A stretch of DNA of 37,988 nt from an uncultured Burkholderiales bacterium (GTDB taxonomy: Bacteria; Pseudomonadota; Gammaproteobacteria; Burkholderiales; Burkholderiaceae_C): positions 1 to 37,988 of the forward strand of contig CAISQQ010000148.1 in assembly GCA_903887655.1 (NCBI GenBank). Direction: 5' to 3'. The stretch's first letter is position 1. Every line of letters begins with the position of its first letter. Positions 26,207 through 35,228 of this stretch are shown here, piece by piece. A model generated the notes under the pieces. It saw only the letters and a list, made by a program, of their open reading frames with translations, had not been told where the DNA came from and searched no databases. Position numbers and translations under genes: made by a program.

Positions 26207-26283
26207 ATGAGGCCCATGAAAAATTCAAAAATGATAGACCTCCATGCTAGCACGCCAGTCGCCACGACCTATCCTGACAAACC

Positions 26284-27534
26284 TCAGGTGAGCCAATTTT
26301 TAAGTGGCGTGGCGGTGTCGGCCACCGCACTGGGAGATGGACTCAAGCCCTGCTCCAAGATTTTGCGCGCCATCATGTGCTCCATCGGGGCATTGACCGT
26401 TTCCACGCAAACCAAGCGCTCGCCTTGGTAGTGGAACAAGGAAAAACCGGCATGCTCGCTGCTCGCTGGCTGAGACGGGGCGGTGAAAGGACGGCGCACA
26501 GTCTGGGCCACATGGGGTAGCTGGGGCATCAAGCCGACCATTTGCAACCGCATGCTGCCTTGCTCAGACCAAAACCAAGGCACGGGTTGGTAGCTCACCG
26601 GCTGACCCATGATGCTTTGGGCGGCCACACGGGCTTGGTCGTTGGCGTTTTGGACCGACTCCAATCGCAAAGTGGGCATGTCAGAGGTCCATGGAAAGCG
26701 AGTGCAGTCCCCCACCGCCCAAATATGAGGATGCGAGGTTTTCATGTGCGCATCGACCACGATGCCTTGCTCGCAGGTGAGTCCAATCTGGCGCGCCAAG
26801 GCATCCTCGGGTTCGGCCCCAATGCCCAAGACCACACACTCGACTTCCAGGTTCTCATCGGCCAGTTCGATGCGAGTCACGCGATGCGACTCGAACTCAA
26901 AACCTTTGATTTGAGACTCCATGCGCACATCCACGCCCGCCGCTCGGTGGGTGTCTAACACATGCGCAGACAGCTCTGCCGACACCGCCCGCGAGAGTAG
27001 ACGCGGTTGCGACTCAAGCACCGTGACCTGCTTGCCCAAGGACTGCAAAGTGGCAGCCAGCTCCAAACCGATGAAGCCCCCACCAATGAAGGTGACGCGA
27101 TTGACCGACTCCAAGGCGGCCCTCAATTGATTGGCGTCTTGTGCGGTGCGCAAGGTGTGGACATTGTCCAAATTGGTGGGCAAACTGGGCAACTGCCGAG
27201 CCCGCGTGCCGGTGGCCAACACCAGATGGGCGTAGCTCAAGGTCTGGCCCGAGGACAATTGAACGGTGTGCTTGTCCGCATCCACGCTTTTGACCGGGTC
27301 GCCCAAGTGAACCTGGATGCCTTGCTGCTCGTACCACGAGGCCGCGCGGATGGACTGGGCGCTCTCGCCGGCTTTCTTGAAAAACGCCTTGGACAAGGGC
27401 GGGCGCTGGTAGGGCAACACAGGCTCCTCACACACCAGATGGATGCGCGAGCCTTGGCCCAATTCGGCCAAAGAGGCGCACAATTGCGCGCCTGAATGCC
27501 CACCGCCCACGATCACAATCGAATTCGAAGTCAT
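26284..27534 (-). CDS. FAD-dependent ferredoxin/rubredoxin reductase-like protein (BphA4 type)
   Basis: A 416-residue flavoprotein of the pyridine-nucleotide disulfide oxidoreductase fold. It has the N-terminal FAD-binding IVIVGGGHSGAQLCASL and the PYQRPPLSK motif typical of oxygenase-coupled ferredoxin reductases (BphA4, PdR, rhodocoxin reductase). The NAD-binding VTFIGGGFIGLELAATLQS and the second FAD motif IWAVGDCTRFPW follow, with a C-terminal reductase domain. It would pass electrons from NAD(P)H to a small iron-sulfur protein or rubredoxin. No ferredoxin or oxygenase gene is adjacent; the closest candidate in the window is the distant small Rieske protein. It lies between hemC (77-base gap) and divergent argH, so co-transcription with heme genes is possible. 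Confidence 0.87.
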   Translation of the reverse strand: MTSNSIVIVGGGHSGAQLCASLAELGQGSRIHLVCEEPVLPYQRPPLSKAFFKKAGESAQSIRAASWYEQQGIQVHLGDPVKSVDADKHTVQLSSGQTLSYAHLVLATGTRARQLPSLPTNLDNVHTLRTAQDANQLRAALESVNRVTFIGGGFIGLELAATLQSLGKQVTVLESQPRLLSRAVSAELSAHVLDTHRAAGVDVRMESQIKGFEFESHRVTRIELADENLEVECVVLGIGAEPEDALARQIGLTCEQGIVVDAHMKTSHPHIWAVGDCTRFPWTSDMPTLRLESVQNANDQARVAAQSIMGQPVSYQPVPWFWSEQGSMRLQMVGLMPQLPHVAQTVRRPFTAPSQPASSEHAGFSLFHYQGERLVCVETVNAPMEHMMARKILEQGLSPSPSAVADTATPLKNWLT

Positions 27535-27569
27535 GTTTTTTTACGTCCCATTGTCATTATTTTTATGGT

Positions 27570-27595
27570 TGAAATTCTGGTAAACCCGAATTTCA
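27570..27595. promoter_or_regulatory. Inverted repeat, possible operator, between argH and the reductase gene
   Basis: TGAAATTC (27570-27577) and GAATTTCA (27588-27595) are exact reverse complements separated by 10 bases. It is overlapped and followed by a 13-bp direct repeat with one mismatch (TTCTGG-T-AAACCC at 27575-27587 and TTCTGG-T-TAACCC at 27600-27612), spaced 25 bases start to start. This layout in a 263-base divergent intergenic region looks like a regulator binding site. No matching regulator gene is nearby and I do not recognise the motif. The rest of the intergenic region shows nothing clear. Confidence 0.4.
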
Positions 27596-27797
27596 CCGGT
27601 TCTGGTTAACCCCAGTACCACAGTGCATTTTAGGACTTTTTCTGTAATAAAGTGGCCCTCAATGAAGCGTTTTATGGTTTTAACGGCTCCAAAGGGCCAC
27701 GCCAGTCCAACTCGAGCCTGATTGAGCAAGCCCCTGCGCCAATTAAATCCGCTCGCGCGCCTCAAGGCGTTCGCCTGAGTAATAAAATAAGACCCAT

Positions 27798-29270
27798 ATG
27801 TCTACCAACCCCCTCGATCAAAAGTCCCAAGCCTGGTCTCAGCTCTTTAGCGAACCCATGAGCGAGCTGGTTCAGCGCTACACCGCCAGTGTGTTTTTTG
27901 ACCAACGGCTCTGGCGAGTCGATATCCAAGGCTCCTTGGCCCATGCCAAGATGCTGTGCGCCCAAGGCATTTTGTCCAAGGCGGACTTGCAGTCCATCGA
28001 GCACGGCATGGCCCAAATCACCCAGGAAATTGAAACCGGTCAATTTCAGTGGAAACTCGAACTGGAAGATGTGCACCTCAATATTGAGGCCAGACTCACC
28101 CAGTTGATTGGGGATGCAGGTAAGCGCTTACACACCGGCAGAAGCCGAAACGACCAAGTCGCCACCGATATTCGTTTGTGGCTCAGGGATGAGATCGACC
28201 TCTTGGTGGTGCTGCTGGAGAACTTGCAATTCGCACTCGTTCAGGTGGCCCAGCAGCACGTGCACACCATCATGCCGGGGTTCACCCACTTGCAAGTGGC
28301 CCAACCGGTGAGTTTTGCCCACCATTTGTTGGCCTATGTGGAGATGTTTCACCGAGACACCCAGCGCATGCAGGAAGTGAGGGTGCGCACCAACACGCTG
28401 CCACTCGGTGCGGCGGCACTGGCTGGCACCAGCTACCCCTTGGACCGCGAAGCCGTGGCCCAAATGCTCGGCATGGTGGACGCCCAAGGACGGGCCCAGG
28501 TCTGTCAAAACAGCCTGGACGCGGTGAGTGACCGCGACTTTGCCATCGAGTTCACCGCAGCAGCGAGCTTGGTGATGGTGCACATCAGCCGCCTGAGTGA
28601 GGAGCTCATCCTTTGGATGAGTCAAAATTTCGGCTTTATCCAAATTGCCGACCGATTCACCACGGGCAGCTCCATCATGCCGCAAAAAAAGAACCCCGAT
28701 GTGCCCGAACTCGCTCGCGGTAAAACCGCGCGGGTGCTGGGTCATTTGATGGGACTGCTCACCCTCATGAAGGGCCAACCACTGGCCTACAACAAAGACA
28801 ACCAAGAGGACAAGGAGCCCTTGTTCGACACCGTGGACACGCTCTCTGGAACTTTGCGAATTTTTGCGCAAATGATCGGCGGACAAAAAGACCCCCAAAG
28901 CGGGCTGTACACAGGGGCCCTCCAAGTCAAACCCCAGGCCATGGAACAAGCGGCGTCCAAAGGCTACGCGACCGCCACCGATTTGGCGGATTATTTGGTC
29001 AAAAAAGGCTTGCCTTTCCGAGATGCCCACGACACGGTGGCCAAAGCCGTGAGGGCCGCCATTGAAAGCGGTGTCGAATTGAGCGCCATGGGGCTTGCAC
29101 AGTTGCAGGGTTTTCACCCCGACATTGGCCACGATGTCTATGAAGTTTTGGGGCTTTTGGGCTCCCTCAACGCCAGATCCACATTGGGCGGCACCGCCCC
29201 AGCCCAAGTCCAGCAACAAATTGAACGGCACTTGACACGTCTTGAAGCGGCCAAGGCGCGAGATTTTTAA
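27798..29270 (+). CDS. argH: Argininosuccinate lyase
   Basis: Last step of arginine synthesis: splits argininosuccinate into arginine and fumarate. The 490-residue protein has [34 protein letters not shown], the conserved substrate-binding region, and [15 protein letters not shown]. The fumarase/lyase superfamily signature [20 protein letters not shown] is also present, with the catalytic serine in its loop. It is somewhat longer than the usual 457-470 residues. The ATG at 27798 has only a weak Shine-Dalgarno. It diverges from the reductase gene and is followed by the lldD-like gene after 75 bases. Confidence 0.97.
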   Translation: MSTNPLDQKSQAWSQLFSEPMSELVQRYTASVFFDQRLWRVDIQGSLAHAKMLCAQGILSKADLQSIEHGMAQITQEIETGQFQWKLELEDVHLNIEARLTQLIGDAGKRLHTGRSRNDQVATDIRLWLRDEIDLLVVLLENLQFALVQVAQQHVHTIMPGFTHLQVAQPVSFAHHLLAYVEMFHRDTQRMQEVRVRTNTLPLGAAALAGTSYPLDREAVAQMLGMVDAQGRAQVCQNSLDAVSDRDFAIEFTAAASLVMVHISRLSEELILWMSQNFGFIQIADRFTTGSSIMPQKKNPDVPELARGKTARVLGHLMGLLTLMKGQPLAYNKDNQEDKEPLFDTVDTLSGTLRIFAQMIGGQKDPQSGLYTGALQVKPQAMEQAASKGYATATDLADYLVKKGLPFRDAHDTVAKAVRAAIESGVELSAMGLAQLQGFHPDIGHDVYEVLGLLGSLNARSTLGGTAPAQVQQQIERHLTRLEAAKARDF

Positions 29271-29345
29271 AGTCCGCCAGCGTTGACTAGGCATGACACA
29301 GGCTCACTGGGCCCGTGTCCTGCACCCCACTTGAAGGATACCCGC

Positions 29346-30506
29346 ATGCCTGTGATCACCAACATTGAAGACCTTCGGGTCTTGGCCCAACGTCGCGTGC
29401 CGCGGATGTTTTACGACTATGCCGATTCGGGCTCTTGGACTGAGAGCACCTACCGGGCCAACGAAAGCGACTTCAACGCCATCCAATTTCGCCAACGCGT
29501 GGCCGTCAACATTGCCAAACGCTCCACCGACAGCCACATGCTGGGCCAGCCCGTGAGCATGCCCGTGGCGATTGCACCCACCGGGTTGACCGGCATGCAG
29601 CACGCCAATGGGGAGATTTTGGCGGCCAAAAGCGCCAAGCGTTTTGGCATCCCGTTCACCCTCTCGACCATGAGCATTTGCTCCATCGAAGACGTGGCCC
29701 AAGAAACCCAGGGGCACCCCTTTTGGTTTCAACTCTACATGATGAAAGACCGCGCCTTCATTGCCGATTTGATAGAACGCGCCAAAGCCGCACGCTGCTC
29801 GGCCTTGGTGCTCACCTTGGACTTGCAAATCTTAGGTCAACGCCACAAAGACATTAAAAATGGTTTGAGCGCCCCGCCTAAGCTCACGTTGACCAATCTC
29901 TTGAATCTCATGACCAAGCCCCGATGGTGTCTTGGCATGCTCGGGACCCACCGGCGTCAATTTGGCAACATTGTGGGACACGTCAAGGGGGTGTCGGACA
30001 TGGGCTCCTTGGCCTCTTGGACGGCGCAGCAATTTGATCCCGCCCTCAATTGGGACGATGTGCAGTGGGTCAAAGAGCGCTGGGGTGGCCCTTTGATTTT
30101 GAAAGGCATACTGGACGCCGAGGATGCTCGGCACGCCGTAGAGAGCGGCGCCAACGCGCTCATTGTCTCCAATCACGGCGGACGCCAACTCGATGGGGCG
30201 GAGTCCAGCATTCGCGCCTTGCCCAAAATTGTCCAAGCCGTGGGGGGAGAGATTGAGGTACACATGGACGGCGGCATTCGTTCAGGCCAAGATGTGCTCA
30301 AAGCACTGGCCTTGGGCGCCAAGGGCACCTACATTGGGCGCTCCATGCTCTACGGCCTGGGCGCCATGGGCGAGCAAGGGGTCACCAAAGCACTCGAGAT
30401 CATCCACAATGAACTCGATTTGAGCATGGCGTTTTGTGGTCGCACCAGCGTCAGCGCTATCGATCAATCGGTGATCTTGCCGGGCAGCTTCTCGCCGTGG
30501 ATTTGA
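29346..30506 (+). CDS. lldD: FMN-dependent alpha-hydroxy acid dehydrogenase, L-lactate dehydrogenase-like
   Basis: A 386-residue member of the FMN-dependent alpha-hydroxy acid oxidase/dehydrogenase family, which oxidises L-lactate or related 2-hydroxy acids. It starts with the typical IEDLRVLAQRRVPRMFYDYADSGSW. PVAIAPTGLTGM and the substrate-binding FWFQLYMMKD are seen. The catalytic base is H277 in SNHGGRQLDGAESS, and the phosphate-binding VHMDGGIRSGQDVLKALALGAKGTYIGR follows. There is no signal peptide. The start at 29346 has AAGGA upstream; a longer frame from 29283 lacks family likeness. L-lactate is the most likely substrate, but mandelate or glycolate cannot be excluded. Confidence 0.88.
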   Translation: MPVITNIEDLRVLAQRRVPRMFYDYADSGSWTESTYRANESDFNAIQFRQRVAVNIAKRSTDSHMLGQPVSMPVAIAPTGLTGMQHANGEILAAKSAKRFGIPFTLSTMSICSIEDVAQETQGHPFWFQLYMMKDRAFIADLIERAKAARCSALVLTLDLQILGQRHKDIKNGLSAPPKLTLTNLLNLMTKPRWCLGMLGTHRRQFGNIVGHVKGVSDMGSLASWTAQQFDPALNWDDVQWVKERWGGPLILKGILDAEDARHAVESGANALIVSNHGGRQLDGAESSIRALPKIVQAVGGEIEVHMDGGIRSGQDVLKALALGAKGTYIGRSMLYGLGAMGEQGVTKALEIIHNELDLSMAFCGRTSVSAIDQSVILPGSFSPWI

Positions 30507-30596
30507 ATTCACTGGATTTATCCACGCCGACATGCAAGTAGACACCAGCGCTAGGCCCCACCTTGAGAAGCGGGATCTTTAAAGCCGTCGACCCCC

Positions 30597-32351
30597 ATGA
30601 GTGAAGAAATCAGTCCCCAACCCGACGGCATGGTGACAGCCAGCTTGGATGTGGTGTTTGGCTTTCCAGATCTCACGCTTGCCCAACCGACGACGCCGCC
30701 AGCGTCTCAAAGCGAGCACCCAGCACCCAGCCCACTCGCGCCAGCACTTGGTCTTGAGACGTCTAAGAGTCCCGTGACGAGCTCGCCTTCAAGCGCGGGC
30801 CTCACCATGGCCACCAAAGTTCGCCGCATTGCGCACTTGGACATGGATGCCTTTTTCGCTTCTGTGGAGTTGCTGCGATACCCACAACTCAAGGGCTTGC
30901 CGGTGGTGATCGGTGGCTCGCGCGTCAAACCCAACACGCAAGACTTGCAAGCCCCCCCCACTGAGCTGAGCGCTTTGAGCGACCCCTCAATGCGCCAAGC
31001 CAGCACAGTCGATCGCAAACCAGAGGGCGATCAGCGGCTCACCGGGGCTCTTATGGGAGGGCTCCAAGCTCATCACCATGAAACACATCTTGAAAATCAG
31101 CTCGATCCACACGCGATATGGAGCCTGGAGTTGGCCAGTGAATGGAGCACAGCATTCGCCGATGAATTCGAGCCCGTCGAGCGCCCACTTGAAGAGAGCG
31201 AGTCTATCGAAGGCGAGCCTTTACCCCCCCAGCGCATCAGCACCAGCCCTTGGGACGCGAGCACCCCCGTCGAGGACTTCCCCAGGCTCTCGAGCTACAA
31301 AGGGCGCGGTGTCATCACCACCGCCACCTATGCCGCCAGGGCATTTGGGGTGGGCTCGGCCATGGGCATGATGAAAGCCGCGCAATTGTGTCCACAAGCC
31401 ATTGTGTTGCCCATGGACTTTGAGCAATACCGTCACTACTCAACGCGCTTCAAAGCCATCGCCCAAGAGATTTGTCCCCTCATGGAAAACCGCGGGGTCG
31501 ATGAGATTTACCTCGATTTGACCGACGTTCCAGGCGGTCAACGCGAGGGTGGCCGAGTGATCGCGCGTCTGATTCAAAAAACCATTTTCCAAGCCACCGG
31601 GTTGACGTGCTCCATTGGCGTGGCGCCGAACAAATTGCTGGCCAAATTGGCCAGTGAATTCAACAAACCCAACGGCATCTCGATCGTGAGCGAGGAGCAA
31701 GTGCGAGAGGTGCTCGCGCCACTGCCTTGTCAAAAACTCAATGGCATTGGCCCCAAGGCGAGTGAACGCCTGAACCTGTTGGGGATTCAAACCTTGGGGG
31801 ACTTGGCGCGTGAGCCGCTGGACCGGCTGATGGGCGAATTTGGTAAAAAATACGGTGAGTGGCTCTACCGAAGTGCCCGAGGCATCGACGATTCGCCCAT
31901 TGAGCCGCACAGCGAGCCCGTCTCCATCAGCAAAGAAACCACGTTCTCCAAAGACTTGCATGTGGTGCAGGACAAGGCGGAGTTGGGCGAGATCTTGACT
32001 CGCTTGTGTGAGCAGTTAAGCGGGGCGCTCATCAAGCAATCCTTGGCCACCAAAACCATTGGTGTGAAAGTGAAGTTTGACAATTTCAAGACGCTCACCC
32101 GTGACCTCACCGTGCAAGAGCCCTTGCAAGACGCCAAAGCCATCCGCCGTGCCGCCTCCTTGGCCTTAAAGCGGGTGAACTTTGATCACAAATTGCGACT
32201 CCTGGGCGTGCGCGCCAGCGCCCTGAGTCAACTCGCCACCGAAGCGACTGGGCCCAGCCAAGAGGGAGCTGGACAGGCCAGTGATTCGCCCCCGAGGCCT
32301 CCCCCCCAAGACGGGCCGACTGCCCGCGATCAATTCAATTTATTTGACTAA
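30597..32351 (+). CDS. dinB: DNA polymerase IV (Y family) with a large insertion
   Basis: Low-fidelity translesion polymerase. The catalytic start is AHLDMDAFFASVE (D82, D84), with RGVDEIYLDLTDV as the second acidic motif and the helix-hairpin-helix QKLNGIGPKASERLNLLGIQTL. A little-finger domain follows. The protein ends with a beta-clamp-binding-like QFNLFD. At 584 residues it is far longer than E. coli DinB (351). The excess is an N-terminal low-complexity extension of 70 residues (an internal ATG at 30807 may be the real start) and an insertion of about 125 residues (about 110-235) between VVIGGS and GRGVITTATY. No LexA-type box is visible upstream, and no good Shine-Dalgarno at either start. 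Confidence 0.93.
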   Translation: MSEEISPQPDGMVTASLDVVFGFPDLTLAQPTTPPASQSEHPAPSPLAPALGLETSKSPVTSSPSSAGLTMATKVRRIAHLDMDAFFASVELLRYPQLKGLPVVIGGSRVKPNTQDLQAPPTELSALSDPSMRQASTVDRKPEGDQRLTGALMGGLQAHHHETHLENQLDPHAIWSLELASEWSTAFADEFEPVERPLEESESIEGEPLPPQRISTSPWDASTPVEDFPRLSSYKGRGVITTATYAARAFGVGSAMGMMKAAQLCPQAIVLPMDFEQYRHYSTRFKAIAQEICPLMENRGVDEIYLDLTDVPGGQREGGRVIARLIQKTIFQATGLTCSIGVAPNKLLAKLASEFNKPNGISIVSEEQVREVLAPLPCQKLNGIGPKASERLNLLGIQTLGDLAREPLDRLMGEFGKKYGEWLYRSARGIDDSPIEPHSEPVSISKETTFSKDLHVVQDKAELGEILTRLCEQLSGALIKQSLATKTIGVKVKFDNFKTLTRDLTVQEPLQDAKAIRRAASLALKRVNFDHKLRLLGVRASALSQLATEATGPSQEGAGQASDSPPRPPPQDGPTARDQFNLFD

Positions 32352-32373
32352 ATTTTGCTGACTCTCAGAACAA

Positions 32374-33825
32374 TCAAAGTTCGGTGTGCCAGCGAAATGC
32401 CAAGACATCGATGGGGCCGCGAGCCGCGTTGTAAGCCGGGTTTTGGATGTGTTGGTAATCCAAGGTGAAGCCCAGTGTTTTGGAAATTCCCCAGTTGTAA
32501 AAACCTTCCAGGATGTTTTCTGTCTGGTATTTGAGCGCCCCGTCGCCGATGAAAAAAGAAATTCCCCCGGCATTCAAGTAAGCTTTGCGCTCAGCAGAAA
32601 GCCCATTGATCATGAGCGACACACCGATGTGGTCTTGGGCACGTCCCCATGCGCTGCCTGAGTTCACCAAGCCCGTGGAGAGGGATTTGTCGACTTCGGT
32701 GAAGGCATAAGTCTCGGTTTTGCCATCGGTGGCCATCACGCGAAGGAAGTAACCCCAATTCCATGGCAGCGCTTGCTCCACATTCAGGCCCACGCCGGTT
32801 TTGTTTTTCTCTGTGCCACGGACATTGAAAATGGTCTCGGCAGCGACACCAGGGTGGGACTGCAAATAGGCCGTTGCATCTGTAAAGCTGGCCAAAATGG
32901 CCCGGTCATGCCAAGCCAATAGTCGAACGCGTCCGGCCTTGCCCCACCATTGGTGCGCATGCTCGAGTTCAATTTGATCTCCATAGTGATGGAGCACATT
33001 GAAGTCCACAGGCAATCCATTGGGCACTTTGGGACCGGTCATGCGAGCGGCCCTGAGCGCCCAATCGCCTTGGTACCACTCCACTGCAGCGCCCCAGCCA
33101 TACCCCCTGGCATCGGCAGCGTAATCATAGGCAGCGTAGGTCCAATTGCCCCAATTCATGAATTGAGTGCGGGGATCTTTGGCGTAGGCATTGTCGTCAA
33201 AGACATCCAAGGTTGAAAAGTTGCCCACGGTGAGCACCCAACGGTTTTTATCTTGCCAACCCGCCATTTGGTTAAAGTCCGCCTCCACCTGCTCTTGGCC
33301 GCCGCCTTGGCCCCAGGTTTGACGAAGGAATAAACGCTGGACATAGGGCAAGGGTCGAGTGCCCGATGCACGGGTGATTTCGCCGTTGGTAAACCCTCCC
33401 AGACCCACCAAGTTGCCTGAAAACGGCACGCCTGCGACCACCTCTGGATTGAAATACAATTCGCCCCCGTCCCACACGCGTTGGCCCCAATGGGCGGTGG
33501 CGGAGAAAGTGAACATGTTGTCTGCGCCGGCTTGAACGCTATTGGGCCCCGAATACTGGGCGTTAAAGCGGCGATGCATCTGCCAGTTGTAGGTGCTTTG
33601 GTATTTGGCCGAGAAGTCTTCGCGCTGCCATTGACCCGCGCTCAGGAGGTCATTGACCCGATCACAGCAAGGCGTCTCGGATGAAGACGAGGCGCTCTCC
33701 GAAGAGGGCCCTGTCGTTTGCGCCCCAACTGGTGACACACTCCCAATGATAAGCATCCCTGCGAGAAAGCGCAAAACCCATGGCCAGCGCTTCAAGAGTT
33801 GGAGGGTCAGGGTGTGTGGTGTCAT
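32374..33825 (-). CDS. Carbohydrate-selective porin, OprB family
   Basis: Outer-membrane beta-barrel protein, 483 residues, with a signal peptide (about 1-35, ending VGA). A Ser-rich segment contains a CC pair. The mature protein has the OprB pattern: YNWQMHRRFNAQYSGPNS early, many aromatic and Gly-rich beta strands, and near the end GFTLDYQHIQNPAYNAARGPIDVLAFRWHTEL, which closely follows the OprB C-terminus. It likely takes up sugars or similar small solutes. It converges on dinB, with only 22 bases between the stops and no visible terminator. No transporter or sugar-catabolic gene is adjacent, so the substrate is unknown. The ATG at 33825 is preceded by AT-rich DNA that could hold a promoter. 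Confidence 0.88.
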   Translation of the reverse strand: MTPHTLTLQLLKRWPWVLRFLAGMLIIGSVSPVGAQTTGPSSESASSSSETPCCDRVNDLLSAGQWQREDFSAKYQSTYNWQMHRRFNAQYSGPNSVQAGADNMFTFSATAHWGQRVWDGGELYFNPEVVAGVPFSGNLVGLGGFTNGEITRASGTRPLPYVQRLFLRQTWGQGGGQEQVEADFNQMAGWQDKNRWVLTVGNFSTLDVFDDNAYAKDPRTQFMNWGNWTYAAYDYAADARGYGWGAAVEWYQGDWALRAARMTGPKVPNGLPVDFNVLHHYGDQIELEHAHQWWGKAGRVRLLAWHDRAILASFTDATAYLQSHPGVAAETIFNVRGTEKNKTGVGLNVEQALPWNWGYFLRVMATDGKTETYAFTEVDKSLSTGLVNSGSAWGRAQDHIGVSLMINGLSAERKAYLNAGGISFFIGDGALKYQTENILEGFYNWGISKTLGFTLDYQHIQNPAYNAARGPIDVLAFRWHTEL

Positions 33826-34041
33826 GCGAGGGTTATTTTATGCCTTAAATAAAAGCGCTCCAGTCTCAACCCCGACCGCATGCGCTTGAACCCAGGGCAG
33901 GGGTATGATCGAAAGAGCCTCCATCAAACCATCGATCAATCAACTCTTTGAGCTCTGAGCCCCTTGAAGAGAAAAAACTTCAAACAGTTTCAATCCAAGG
34001 CTGCGCACAGCTGAGAAAAACTGAAAACAAGACCTCCCCAC

Positions 34042-34431
34042 ATGAGTCAATGCCGGCATTTGCAACACGCGTTTTACGAATGGGACGAGACCACTCTGAT
34101 CCTCAATGTGTTGGGCACACCGGCTGCCAAAAAGACCGCCGTGGGTCAACCGCTCGCGCATCAACTCAAAATCAGCGTCACGGCCAGCCCCGTCAACGGT
34201 GCGGCGACCGATTTCATGGTGGCTTATTTATCGGGTGTTTTTGGCGTGAGGATCAAAGACATTGAGGTGGTGTTTGGCCGAACGAGCATCCACAAACAAC
34301 TCAGAATTCACAATCCCCAACAACTCCCAGCCATGATTGCCTGGCCAAGCCCTGCCCCGACACCTGCACCCCAGCGGCTCGAGCCTGAAGCCAAGCCAGG
34401 GCAGAAGCGGCGGCGCCGCAGACCCCAGTGA
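34042..34431 (+). CDS. DUF167 (YggU-like) family protein
   Basis: A 129-residue protein whose first 90 residues match the DUF167 fold: a hydrophobic beta strand (LILNVLGTPAAKKTAV), then LKISVTASPVNGAATDFMVAYLSGVFGV, and IKDIEVVFGRTSIHKQLRI. The conserved pattern is LKI..TAxPVxGxAN, followed by SxxK; here Asn is replaced in the AAT segment and SIHKQ replaces SREK. The last 35 residues are Pro-rich and end in a run of arginines, which suggests nucleic-acid contact but is an inference. Family function is unknown. The gene stands alone between the divergent porin and convergent GST gene, with a poor ribosome binding site. Confidence 0.8.
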   Translation: MSQCRHLQHAFYEWDETTLILNVLGTPAAKKTAVGQPLAHQLKISVTASPVNGAATDFMVAYLSGVFGVRIKDIEVVFGRTSIHKQLRIHNPQQLPAMIAWPSPAPTPAPQRLEPEAKPGQKRRRRRPQ

Positions 34432-34474
34432 TTGAGGGGGCTCAAGGCAAGCCAGGGGCAGGCCTGGCAGCGGG

Positions 34475-35191
34475 TCAGTCCAGGCGCTCATTGAACGCTT
34501 GCACACCCTCTTCTTGCCAAACGGGCCACTTTTGCATGATGTGTAAGAAATCCTTTGAGCCCTCAAATGCACTCAACCAGCGGCACAACTGCGGCCAAGC
34601 TTGCGCTTCGAACCAAGCCGGGTCGGTGTGTGCAAATTGACGCACAAAAGGGGCGATGGCCGCATCCACCATGCCCCACTGCGCGCCGGACAAAAACGCT
34701 TGGTCTTGTAACAAAGCTTCTAAGGCAAGAAGGGTCTGCGCGGCTTGGTCGCGGTGCTCAAGGCCATCCATCAACCCAAAACGAGATGGGTACTTGTAGC
34801 GATCCAAGTGCTGCTTGAACACACGATCGTTTTGTTCAATGAGGGCCCAACCGGGGCTTTGTGGGGATGCAAGGGATACCAACCAAGACTGCGGATCACG
34901 CTGCGACAAGCACCAGTGCATGATCGACAAGCTCTCATCGATGACAGCAGTCTGTGCGCGGGTTTTGATCCACAACACAGGAACCGTCCCTTTGGGGGAG
35001 AGATCGAGCATGTGCTGCGGTTTACGACGGAGTTGAATTTCCCGCGTTTCGTAGGCCAATCCACTCGACCTCAAGGCCAAGCGTGCTCGCATGGCGTAGG
35101 GGCAACGGCGAAAGGTGTAGAGCACCAAGTCGTGCTCCGCCACGGGGGTTTTATCCCTGGCCAAACCCGCGTTTAAATCAACAGGATCCAT
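34475..35191 (-). CDS. Glutathione S-transferase family protein
   Basis: A 238-residue soluble protein with an N-terminal thioredoxin-like GST domain. It has LYTFRRCPYAMRARLAL (C30 at the position of the catalytic residue in Cys-type GSTs), GTVPVLW with the cis-proline, and DESLSIMHW (the Glu-Ser glutathione-binding pair). A helical C-terminal domain follows. The CPYAMR motif resembles glutaredoxin-like or omega-class GSTs, so it may act as a thiol reductase rather than a detoxifying transferase. The start used is the ATG at 35191; the open frame continues upstream into queF without family likeness. It lies 37 bases after queF, so it is probably in the same transcript. Confidence 0.85.
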   Translation of the reverse strand: MDPVDLNAGLARDKTPVAEHDLVLYTFRRCPYAMRARLALRSSGLAYETREIQLRRKPQHMLDLSPKGTVPVLWIKTRAQTAVIDESLSIMHWCLSQRDPQSWLVSLASPQSPGWALIEQNDRVFKQHLDRYKYPSRFGLMDGLEHRDQAAQTLLALEALLQDQAFLSGAQWGMVDAAIAPFVRQFAHTDPAWFEAQAWPQLCRWLSAFEGSKDFLHIMQKWPVWQEEGVQAFNERLD

Positions 35192-35228
35192 GCAGATCTT
35201 CACTTGCACAGGGTGGAGAGCTGCGCTC

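Noticed and set aside
28128..29294. Long open frame of 388 codons on the minus strand opposite argH
   Set aside because: It is the antisense shadow of a well-supported argH in GC-rich DNA, with no recognisable domain.
30507..30596. SOS (LexA) box upstream of dinB
   Set aside because: No CTGT-N8-ACAG or close match was found in the 90 bases before the first start codon. One TTATCCACG resembling a DnaA box is present but stands alone.
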